A stretch of DNA of 64,000 nucleotides from Actinophytocola sp036402745 (GTDB lineage: Bacteria > Actinomycetota > Actinomycetes > Mycobacteriales > Pseudonocardiaceae), in the NCBI RefSeq assembly GCF_036402745.1, contig NZ_DASWSJ010000297.1, positions 1 to 64,000 on the forward strand, given 5' to 3'. The notes beneath the pieces are model-generated. The model did no database searches, was not told the DNA's origin, and saw only the letters and a list, made by a program, of their open reading frames with translations. Position numbers and translations under genes: made by a program. Below are positions 34,394 through 46,300 of the stretch, piece after piece. Every line of letters starts with the position of its first letter. The first letter of the stretch is position 1.

Positions 34394-37300
34394 TCGGGAT
34401 GTCGGTCGACACGATGCCTGCCCGGCTGTCCACACCGGACGGTCAGTGGTCATGGCAGGGACAGGCGCCCGCCGTGCCGGGCGGCCGCGCGCGGGACGAC
34501 CTGTTCGAGGCGGTGCTGGTCGCGCTGGTGCTGCGCTACAACCGCGACGAGGAGCGGACCGCGCGGTCGTCCGTCGTGGACCTGATGGCCGGTCTCGATG
34601 CCGCGCGCGCCGGGCTCACGCTGGCGAGGGATCTGCGCGTCGCGTTCGCTCGCGACGGCGGGGAGGCCGCGGAGGTCCTGCTGCACACCGCCGAGGCCGG
34701 CGACACCGTCCACTTCAGACTGCGGTTCGACACCGCCGCGCTCGCCCCGGAGCCGGCGGCCCGGCTGGCCGCCAACTACCGGACCCTGCTCGCGGACGCG
34801 GTGGCCCGGCCGGGCACACCGATCGCGCAGCTGCGGCTGCTGTCCGACGAGGACCGCCGCTACCTGCAGGACACCCTCGCCGGGGCCGACTGGCCCTACC
34901 TGCGCGACGCGTCGATCCACTCGCTGGTCGAGACCCAGGCGACGCTGACACCGGACGCGACCGCCGTCGAGTGCGCCGGTGAGACGCTCACCTACGGGCA
35001 GCTGAACAGCCGCGCGAACCAGGTGGCCCGCGCGCTCCTGGCCGGTGGGGCCGCGCCGGGCGACAGGATCGGCGTTCCGGCGGGCACGTCGCTGCAGACA
35101 CCGGTATTGCTGCTGGCGATCCACAAGGCGGGCTGCGCGTACGTGCCCGTCAGCGAGCCCGCGCCGGCACTCGACGCGCTGCTCGCGGCGGCGGAGGGCA
35201 TGCCTGCCGGGAACCTGGACCACGAGGTGGCGGCCACCGCCACCGCGCACGTGCTCGGCACGTCCGGTGCGGTCGCGTCCGCCGGCGAGGTCGTGGTCGC
35301 GCACCGCAACGTAGTCGCGATGCTCGCATGGGCGTGGGAGACCTTCACGTGGGACGACACCGCGCGGGTGCCGCTGGCGGCGGACCTCGCCACCACCCGT
35401 TCGGTCTTCGAGCTGTGGTGCCCGCTCACGATGGGCGGCTGCGTGGTCGTCGGCGCCCCCGACGAGCCGGGCACCCGGCCCACCCTCGTCAACGTCACAC
35501 CCGGCGAACTGGACCGGTTGCTGGCGGCGGACGCGATGCCGCCGACCGCGGCGGCGCTCACGGTCGCCGGCGGGCAGGTCGACCAGGGGACGATCGCCGA
35601 GGTGTTCGCGCGGACGAAGGTCCGGACGCTGCACCAGGTGTACGGGCCGGTCGAGACCACCGGCTACGCGACGAGCACCCGGCTGACCGGGCCGGTGCCG
35701 GGCGAGCCGACGATCGGCAGGCCCATCCACAACACGCGTGCCTACCTGCTCGACGGGCACGGCAACCTCGTGCCGCGCGGCGCCGTCGGCGAGCTGCACC
35801 TCTGCGGTGACATTATCGCGGCCAGGGACGGCGCGGTGTACACGTGCGGGCCGGAGGACACCGACGAGTTCCACACCCTGTTCCGCACCGGCGACCTCGC
35901 GCGCTGGACCGAGTCCGGCGAGCTGTGCCTCGTGCGCCGCGACCAGGACGAGCCCGCCGGAAGTCCACGGCGGACGGACGTGGAACAGGTCCTCTGCCAG
36001 GTGTTCGCCGAGGTGCTCGACGAGCCGGAGGTCTACCCGGACGACGACTTCTTCGACCTGAACGGCGACTCGCTGTCCGGCGCCAAGGTTGTCAGCCGGA
36101 TCCGCGCACTGCTCGGCGTCGACCTGTCGATCCGCACCCTGTTCGAGGAGCGCACCCCGGAGGGGCTCGCCCGCCGGGTAGAGACGGCCGAGCGGGCGAG
36201 GACGGCGCTGGCGCCGCGGCCACGCCCGGACCGGCTGCCGCTCTCGTTCGCCCAGCAGCGGCTGTGGTTCCTCGACCGGCTCGAAGGGCCGAGCCCGACC
36301 TACAACGTGCCGCTCGTGTACCGCCTCACCGGCGAGGTGGACCACGGTGCGCTCGCGGACGCGCTTGCCGACGTCGTGGACCGGCACGAGAGCCTGCGGA
36401 CGGTGTTCCCGGAGGTGGACGGCAGGCCGGTGCAGCTGGTCGTGCCGCAGGGCCGCGTCCGCCCGGAGTTCACCGCGGTCCGGGTCGAGCCCGCCGAGGC
36501 GGAGGACCGGCTGCGGGAGGCCGCCGGGTACGCGTTCGACCTGGAGCGCGAGATCCCGGTCCGGGGATGGCTGCTCACCAGCGCGCCCGGCGAGCACGTG
36601 CTCCTGGTGCTCGTCCACCACATCGCCGCGGACGAGTGGTCGAAGGCACCGCTCGCGCGGGACCTCGCGACCGCGTACGCGGCACGCCGCCACGACCGGA
36701 GTCCAGTGTGGACACCGCTGCCCGTGCAGTACGCCGACTACACGCTGTGGCAGCGGGAACTGCTCGGCGACGCGAGCGACCAGGACAGCGCCGTCGCCGC
36801 ACAGCTGCGGTTCTGGACCGGTGCGCTCGCCGGGCTGCCGGACGAGATCGGCCTGCCTTTCGACCGCCCCCGGTCGGCGGCGCCCACCTACCGGGGCGAC
36901 CTCGTCTCGTGCCGGCTCGACGCGGCCGTCCACGCGCGGCTGGCCGAGCTCGCGCGGCGCACCGGCACCACCATGTTCATGCTGTTCCACACCGGATTCG
37001 CGGTGCTGCTCGCGAAGCTGTCCGGCGGCGTCGACATCCCCGTCGGCACCCCGGTGGCCGGCCGCGCGGACGAGCCCCTCGACGAGCTGGTCGGGTTCTT
37101 CGTCAACACGGTGGTGCTGCGTGCCGACCTGTCCGGCAACCCCACCTTCGCCGAGCTGCTCGCGCGGGTCAGCGAGGCCGACCTGAACGCGTTGGCCCAC
37201 CAGGACATCCCGTTCGAGCAGCTGGTCCGCGAGCTCAACCCGGACCGGACCGTCGGGCGCAACCCGCTGTTCCAGGTGTCGATGACCGCGCAGCCGGTGG

Positions 37301-40300
37301 ACACCGCGCTGTCGCTGCCCGGCGTGACCGCGACCGGCCAAACCCGCGTGTTCGGCGTGTCGCGTTTCGACATGAACATCAACTTCGACGAGCGCCACAC
37401 CGCCGACGGCGCCCCGGCCGGGGTCGAGTGCCTCGTCGAGTTCAGCACCGACCTGTTCGACCGCGCGACCGTCGAGGCGATCGGCGCCCGGCTGGTCCGC
37501 GTGTTCGCCGCGGCGGCCGACGACCCGGGCACGCGCCTTGGCGACATCGACGTGCTCGACGCCGAGGAGCGCATCAGGATCCTCGTCGACTGGAACGGCA
37601 GCGCCTTCGAGGTCCCCGAGACCACCCTGCCCGCGTTGCTGGAGGCGCAGGTGGCCCGCACGCCGGACGCGACGGCGGTGCGGATGGGCGACACCACGCT
37701 GACCTACACCGAGCTGAACGCGCGGGCCAACCAGCTTGCCCGCCACCTCATCGCGCAGGGTGTCGGGCCGGAGTCCCGGGTCGCGCTGCGGATGGCACGG
37801 TCGGCCGACCTGGTCGTCGCGGTATGGGCGGTGCTGAAGGCAGGCGCGGCGTACGTGCCGATCGACACCGCCTACCCCGCCGACCGGGTCGAGTTCATGC
37901 TCGCTGACGCCAAGCCCACGGTGCTGCTGACCGGGCTCGCCGGCGTCGCGCACCTGCCCGCGACCGACATCACCGACGCCGACCGGCTCACGCCGCTGCT
38001 GCCGGCGCACCCGTGCTACGTCATCTACACGTCGGGCTCGACCGGGGTGCCCAAGGCCGTCGCCATGCCCGCGGGTGCGCTCGTGAACCTCGTCGTGTGG
38101 TGGACCGCCGTCGAACCACCCGCGACGATCCCGCAGTTCTCCGCGATCAGCTTTGACGTCTCCGCCATGGAGATCCTCATCGCGACCTGCGGCGGTGGCA
38201 CGGTCGTGATCCCCGGCGACGAGATCCGCAAGGACGCGGAGCGGTTCGTCGAGTTCATGGCCGAGCAGGGCGTCAACGACCTGACGTTCGTGCCGAACCT
38301 GGTGCTGAACGCGGTCTGCGAGGCGGCGAACGCCGCCGGGGTGACGCTGCCGGAGCTGCACCGCGTCGGCCAGGGCGGCGAGGCCCTGCACCTCACGGCG
38401 GCGGTGCGCGAGTTCTTCGCCGCGGGCAGTGCGCACCGGCAGCTGGTCAACGGCTACGGCCCGACCGAGACGCACATGGCCACCGAATTCAAGATGCCGA
38501 GGTCGGTCGCGGAGTGGCCGGACGAGCCGCCCATCGGCGGGCCGATTGCCAACACCCTCCTGTTCGTGCTGGACCGGTGGCTGCGACCGGTGCCGCCGGG
38601 GGTGGTCGGCGAGCTGTACATCGGCGGCGCGCAACTGGCCCGCGGGTACTTCAACCGGCCCGGCCTGACCGCGGAGCGGTTCGTGGCGTGCCCGTTCGGC
38701 GCGCCGGGGGAGCGGATGTACCGCACCGGCGACCTGGTCCGCTGGCGTGCCGACGGCGAGCTGCTGTTCGTCGGCCGAGGCGACCACCAGGTGAAGGTGC
38801 GTGGTTTCCGCATCGAGCTTGGCGAGATCGAGGCGGTGCTGCGCGGGCACCCGGACGTCGGGCAGGCGGAGGTGGTCGCCGTCGAGGACCGGCCGGAGGT
38901 CAAGCGGGTGGTGGCCTACGTGGTGCCCGCGAGCGTGGACATGCAGGCCCCGCAGCCGAGGTTGCTGCACAAGTTCATGTCGAGCAGGCTGCCGGACTTC
39001 ATGGTCCCGTCGGCGTTCGTCGTCCTCGACCACCTGCCCCGCAACCCGAACGGAAAGCTGGACCGCGCCAGGTTGCCGCTGCCTGCGGCACAGGTCGGTG
39101 GGCGCGCGCCGCGCACGCGGGTGGAGACCGTGCTGTGCGAGACCTTCGCCGACGTCATCGAGGTGCCCACGATCGGTGTCGAGGACGACTTCTTCGCGCT
39201 CGGCGGGCACTCCCTGACCGCGACCAAGCTGATGAGCAGGCTGCGCACGCGGCTGCGGGTGGACCTGCCGATCAAGGCGCTGTTCGACGAACGCACCCCG
39301 GCCGGCCTCGCGCGGCTCGTCGAGACCGCCGCGAGGGCGAGCGTGCCGCTGACGCCGAAAGCCCGGCCCGAGCGGGTGCCGCTGTCGTTCGCGCAGCAGC
39401 GGCTGTGGTTCCTCGACCGGCTCGAAGGGCCCAGCCCCACCTACAACAACCCGCTGGTGTCCCGGCTGACCGGCCCGCTCGACCACGAGGCCCTCCGGGC
39501 CGCGCTCGGCGACGTCATCGGCAGGCACGAGAGCCTGCGCACCGTCTTCCCCGAGGTCGACGGGCAGCCGGTGCAACACGTGCTCTCAGTGACAGAGGCC
39601 GCCCCGGCGTTGGTGGTGGAGCGGGTCGACCCGGCCGACGTGGCCGGCCGGCTGCGGGCGACCGCGGCCAGGCCGTTCGACCTCGCCACCGAGCCACCCA
39701 TCCGGACCTGGCTGTTCCGGACCGGCCGGGACGAGCACGTGCTCATGATCCTCATCCACCACGTCGCGACCGACGGCTGGTCCATGCGGCCGCTGATCCG
39801 CGACCTCGGTATGGCGTACGAGGCCCGCCGCGCAGGCAGCGCACCCGAGTGGGCCCCGCTGCCCGTGCAGTACGTGGACTACACGTTGTGGCAACGGGAA
39901 ATGCTCGGTGAGGTGTCCGCGCCGACCCGCGCCGGGGCGGCGCACCTCACGTACTGGACCGAGGCGCTCGCCGGCCTGCCGGACGAGATCGCGCTGCCGC
40001 TGGACCGGTCGCGGCCGCCGATGTCGACCTACCGCGGCGCGGTCGTGCCGTTCACCGTCGACGCCGCGACGCACGCCCGGCTGACCGAGCTGGCCAAGGA
40101 CACCGGCACGACGACGTTCATGGTGTTCCAGACCGCGGTGGCCGCGTTGCTCGGCAAGCTGACCGGGGGCACGGACATCCCCGTCGGCACCCCGGTCGCG
40201 GGCCGCCCGGACGAGGCGCTGCACGACCTCATCGGGTTCTTCGTGAACACGGTGGTACTGCGTGCGGACCTGTCCGGCGACCCGACCTTCGCCGAGCTGC

Positions 40301-43300
40301 TCGCCCGCGTGCGCGACAATGCGCTCGCCGCGTTCGCGCACCAGGACATCCCGTTCGAGCAGGTGGTCGAGGCGATCAACCCGACCCGCTCCCTGGCCCG
40401 CAACCCGCTGTTCCAGGTGCTGATGCCGTTCAACAGCAACCTGGACTCGACCTCGGTCGGCCTGCCGGGGCTCGTGATGCGCCCGGAGCAGGCGCCGCTC
40501 GACATCGCCAAGGTCGACCTGTCGTTCAACCTGCGCGAGGAGTTCGGCGAGGCGGGCGAACCGCTCGGGGTGGACGGCGAGCTGCAGTACAGCACCGACC
40601 TGTTCGAGGAGCGCACGATCGTCGAGATCGGCGAGCGGCTGCACCGGGTGCTCGCCGCGATGGTCACCGGACCGGCGACCCGGCTGTCCGAAGTGGACGT
40701 CCTCGGGATGCGTGAGCGCACGCGGCTGCTGGTGGACTGGAGCGGCGCGAAGGGCTACGTCGAGGCGCCGCGCACGCCCGCACACGTCCTGTTCGAGGAG
40801 CAGTCCGCGCGCACGCCAGGCGCCACCGCGGTCGTGTGCGGTGACGAGGAGATCACCTACGGCGAACTCGACACCCGCGCCCGCCTGCTGGCCGCGTACC
40901 TGGCCGAGCAGGGCGTCGGGGAGGAGGACCGGGTCGCGGTGGTGCTGCCCCGCTCGGTCGACCTGGTGGTCGCGCTGCTCGCGGTGTGGAAGGCGGGCGC
41001 GGCCTACGTGCCGATCGACCCCGGCCACCCCGACGAGCGGATCGCGTACGTGATCGCCGACGCCGCGCCGAAGCACACGCTGACCGGCGCCGTCGACCTG
41101 GCGGACAGGTCCGTGCCAGGACCCGGCCGTTCGGTCGCGGTCGACGCCCCGGCATACGTGATCTATACGTCCGGGTCGACGGGCCGCCCCAAGGGCGTCG
41201 TCGCGACACACGGCAACCTCGTGAGCCTGCTGCACGCCATGGGTGAGCGCCTCCCCGTCGGGCCGGGGGACGCGTTCCTCGCGCTCACCACCATCGGTTT
41301 CGACATCGCGGGTCTGGAGCTGTTCCTGCCGCTCACCACCGGCGCCACCGTCGTGCTCGCCACCGAGGTCGCTGCCCGCGACCCGAAGGAGGTGCTGCGC
41401 CTCGTCGCGCGGCACGGCGTGACCTCCGCACAGGCCACACCGAGCCTGTGGCGGGAGGTCCTGGCCGAACCGGACGACGGCTTGTCCACAGTGGACGTTC
41501 TGGTCGGCGGCGAGCCGCTGCCGGACGACCTCGCGGAGCTGATCGCCGCGCGCTGCCGGTCGGTGACCAACGTGTACGGCCCGACCGAGACCACGATCTG
41601 GTCGACCTGCGCGCCCGTGACCGGCGGCGCGGTCACCGTCGGCGGCCCGCTGTCCAACACGAGGGCCTACGTGCTCGACGCCGCCCTCACACCGGTGCCG
41701 CGTGGCGTGACCGGCGAGCTGTACCTGGCGGGCGCCGGGGTGACCCGCGGGTACTTCGACCGGCCCGCGTTGACCGCGGCCCGGTTCGTGGCGTGCCCGT
41801 TCGGCGCGCCGGGGGAGCGGATGTACCGGACCGGCGACCTCGTGCGCTGGGACGCGGACGGCAGGCTGGTGTTCCTGGGCCGCGCCGACGACCAGGTGAA
41901 GCTGCGCGGGTTCCGCGTCGAGCTGGGCGAGGTCGAGTCCGTTCTGCGTGAGCAGCCGGGCGTGGCGGACGCGGCGGCCGCGATCCACCGGTTCGGTCCC
42001 GGTGACGAGCGGCTCGTCGGCTATGTGCGGACCGAGCCGGGCGCCACCGTCGACCCGGCGTCGGTGCGGGCACGCGCCGCACGCGTGCTGCCGGACTACA
42101 TGGTGCCGGTCGCGGTGCTGGTGCTGGACGGCTTTCCCTTGTCGCCCAACGGGAAGCTGGCCCGCTCGGTGTTGCCCGTCCCCGAGTTCCCGGCAGGCGC
42201 GACCGGCCGCGAGCCGCGCACGCCACGTGAGAAGGTGCTCGCCGAGCTGTTCGCCGAGGTGCTCGGCCTGCCACGGGTCGGGGTCGACGACGACTTCTTC
42301 GCCCTCGGCGGGCACTCCCTGCTCGCCACCCGCCTGGTCGGCAGGATCCGCGCGCTGCTGGGCGTTGAGATCTCGATCCGCGCGGTCTTCGACGCGCCAC
42401 GCGTCGAGGCGCTGGCCGCCCGCTCGCACGAGGACGCACCGGTGCGGCCCGCGCTGCTCCGCGTCGCGGACCGGCCGGCCGCGCCGCCGCTGTCCTATGC
42501 GCAGCGCAGGCTCTGGTTCATCGACCGGTTCGAAGGCCCCTCGGCCACGTACAACGTCCCGCTGGTCCTGCGCATGGCCGGGACCCTCGACTCGGCCGCG
42601 CTCGCGGCGGCGGTGCGGGACGTGGTGGCACGGCACGAAAGCCTGCGCACCCTGTTCGAGCAGGACGGGAACGGCACGCCGGTGCAGCGGATCCTGCCCG
42701 TCGGCGAGCAGGTCCCGGACGTGTCGCTGGTGACCGTGGCGGCGGAGGACGTCGACGAGGTGGTCCACGACGCGGTCACCCACCGGTTCGACCTCGAGGC
42801 CGAGATCCCGCTGCGCGCGTGCGTCCTGCGGCTGTCTCCCGAGGACCACCTGCTCGTCCTCACGCTGCACCACATCGCGAGCGACGGCGGCTCCGTCGCC
42901 CCGCTGGCACGGGACATCTCGACGGCCTACCTGGCCCGCCGGGACGGTCACGAGCCGGACTGGCCCGAGCTGCCGGTGCAGTACGTGGACTACACGCTGT
43001 GGCAGGACGAGCTGCTCGGTGACGAGAACGACCGGAACAGCCTGCTGTCCACGCAGTTTGCCTACTGGCAGGCCGAGCTGGCCGGCGTGCCCCAGCCGCT
43101 GCAGCTGCCCACCGACCGGCCGCGGCCGGCGGTGGCGAGCTACCGGGGCGACGCGGTCGACTTCACCGTCGAACCCGCGCTGCTCGCCGCGGTCGAGGAC
43201 CTGGCCGGCGAGCGGGGCGTGACCGTCGCGATGGTGCTGCAGGCCGCGCTCGCCGTGCTGCTGCGCCAGCTCGGCGGCGGGGACGACCTGACCATCGGCT

Positions 43301-46300
43301 CACCCATCGCGGGCCGCACCGACCAGGCGCTCGCGGATCTGGTCGGGTTCTTCGCCAACACCTGGGTGCTGCGCGTCGACCTGGCCGGTGACCCGTCGTT
43401 CGAACGGGTGCTCGCACAGGTGCGGGACAAGGCGCTGGTCGCCTACGACACGCAGGACGCGCCGTTCGAGCGTCTCGTCGAGCTGCTGAACCCGGTCCGC
43501 TCGACCGCGCACCACCCGCTGTTCCAGGTGATGTTCGCCTGGCAGAACAACGAGGTGCCCGAGTTCGACCTGCCCGGCCTGCACGTGGCGTTCGAGCAGA
43601 CGACAACCGGCACGGCCAAGTTCGACCTGTTCGTCAACCTCGCCGAGGCCGGCGACGGCGGCGCGGCCGGCGTGATCGAGTACGCCACCGACCTGTTCGA
43701 CCGGGACACGGTGGCCGGGCTCGCGGACCGGTTCACCCGGGTGCTGCGGCAGGTCGTCGCGAGCCCGGCGGCGCCGGTCAGCGCGGTGGACGTGTTCGTC
43801 GCCGGTGAGCGGGAGCGGCTGCTGGACATCGCGGGCACGACCGCCCCCGTCCCGGTCAGCACCGTCGCGGACCTCGTCGAGCGGCAGGCCGCCGCCACCC
43901 CGGACGCACCGGCGCTCGCGTTCGACGGCGAGTGGCTGACCTACCGGGAGCTGAACACGCGGGCCAACCGGCTGGCGCACTGGCTTCTCGGACAGGGCGT
44001 GGCCGCAGAGCGGCGGGTCGCCGTGCGGCTGCCGCGCTCCGCCGACCTCGTGGTGGCACTGCTCGCGGTGCTCAAGGCGGACGGCGTGTTCGTGCCGGTC
44101 GACCCGGACTTCCCGCCCGCCCGCGTCGCCGCGGTGCTCGCGGACTCCGCCCCGGTGCTGGTGGTCGACGCCGACGTGCTGGCCATGGACCTGACCGCGC
44201 AGCCCGGCACCCACCCGGCACGCGGGCCGGTCGCGCAGGACGCCGCGGCGTACGTGCTGTACACGTCCGGCTCGACCGGTAGGCCGAAGGGGGTCGTCGT
44301 GCCGCACGGCGCGATGGTCAACCTCCTCGTGTCGATGGGCGACCAACTGGCGATGACGGCCGAGGACCGGCTGCTCGCGGTGACGACGATCGCGTTCGAC
44401 ATCGCGGTGATGGAGGTGTTCCTGCCGCTGGTGACCGGCGCGGCCCTCGTGGTCGCGGAGAAGGAGGCGGTGCTCTCGCCCGCCGCGCTGCTCGACCTCG
44501 TCGACACGGCAGGTATCACCGTCCTGCAGGCGACCCCGTCGCTGTGGCGGATGCTCGCCGCGCACGGTGACGGTGACGGGGTTGCCCGGTTGCGGGGCGT
44601 CCGCGTCGCCATGGTCGGCGGCGAGGCGCTGCGGCCGGACCTCGCCGCGACGCTCGCCGACCTCGCCGACCTCGCCGTCAACGGGTACGGCCCCACGGAG
44701 GCGACGATCTACGCCACGACGTGGCCGATCTCGCGGGACACCGCGTCCCCGCCTATCGGCGGTCCGGTCACGAACGCCAGGGCCTACGTGCTGGACGGCG
44801 CGCTGCGGCTGGTGCCGCCCGGCGTGGCCGGCGAGCTGTACATGGCGGGCGCCGGGGTCGCCCGCGGCTACCTCGACCAGCCCGCGCGCACCGCGGAGCG
44901 GTTCGTCACCGACCCGTACGGCGGGCCGGGGGAGCGCATGTACCGAACCGGCGACCTCGTGCGGTGGAACGCGCACGGCGAGCTGGAGTACCTGGGCCGC
45001 GTCGACCACCAGGTCAAGGTTCGTGGGTTCCGCATCGAGCCGGGCGAGGTCGAGGCGGCGTTGACCGCGCACCCCGAGGTCGGTCAGGCGGTGGTGATCG
45101 CACGCACCGACCAACTCGACGACCAGCGCCTGGTCGCCTACGTGGTGCCGAGCGTGACCGGCACCGAGGCCGCGGCGGATCACCAGGTCCAGGAGTGGCA
45201 GGAAGTCTACGACCAGGCGTACGAGGCCGCCGCGGCCGCGGAGTGGGGCGAGGACTTCGACCTGTGGCGGTCCAGCTATACCGGCGAGCCGATCCCGCTG
45301 CCGGAGATGCGCGACTGGCGTGACGCCGCGGTGCGGCAGATCCTGTGCGCCGCGCCGAAGCGGGTGCTGGAGATCGGCGTCGGCTCCGGATTGCTGCTGT
45401 CGCAGGTCGTCGCCGGGCACCACGTGGACGAGTACTGGGGCACCGACTTCTCGGCGCCGGTGCTCGACCGGTTGGCCGCGCAGGTCGCACAGCAAGGGCA
45501 CGACGGGACGGTGCGGCTGCGCTGCCAGCCCGCCGACGACGTGACCGGACTGCCGACGGGCTACTTCGACGCCGTGGTGCTGAACTCGGTCGCGCAGTAC
45601 TTCCCGGACGCGGGCTACCTCGATCGCGTGCTCGCCGCCGCGATGACACTGCTCACGCCCGGCGGCCGCCTCGTGGTCGGCGACGTCCGCAACCTGCGCA
45701 CGCTGCGTGCGCTGCGGGCCGCGATCCACCGGGCGCAGCACCCGGGCGCCACCCCGGCGGCCGTGCGTGCCGCGGTCGAACAGGCGGTGCTGGTGGAGAA
45801 GGAGCTCGTCGTCGACCCGGAGTGGTTCACGCGGTGGGCGGACGACCACGGCGTGACCGCGGTCGACATCCGGCTCAAGCCGGGCCGGGCGCACAACGAG
45901 CTGACCAGGCACCGCTACGAGGTGGTGTTCCACAAGGCGCCGGTGGCCGTCACCGACCTGTCCGGTGCGCCGGTGCTGGCCTGGGACGACGACCTCGGCG
46001 GCGACCTCGACGCGCTGGCGGAACGGTGCGCGGCGGCAGGCACCCCGGTCCGCGTCACCGGCATCCCCAACGCCCGACTGACCAGCGAGTCCGATGTGGA
46101 CGGCAAGGTCGACGGGATCGACCCGGACGTGCTGGGGGACTGGGCACACGGCCACGGCTGGGCCGCGCTGACCACGTGGTCCGCCACCGCCGTGGACACC
46201 TTCGACGTGGCCGTGCTCCCGGAACCACCGGCGGGCCAGGCGATGTCGGGCCTGTTCGTGCCGTCGGGCGACGGAGTCACGGTCAACGATCCCGTGCGGG

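Noticed and set aside
34900..35970. Degenerate A1 domain explained as a sequencing frameshift
   Set aside because: The frame is continuous, alignable residues continue through the domain in the same frame (VETQATLTPDATAVE to LFRTGDLARW), and the losses are substitutions and clean deletions.
34450..39579. Minus-strand open frame of 1709 codons opposite the NRPS
   Set aside because: It is the high-GC shadow of the NRPS frame: low-complexity Arg/Gly/Val/Asp-rich translation, no domains, no SD. The same applies to the minus frames at 39586-42951 and 43300-48003.
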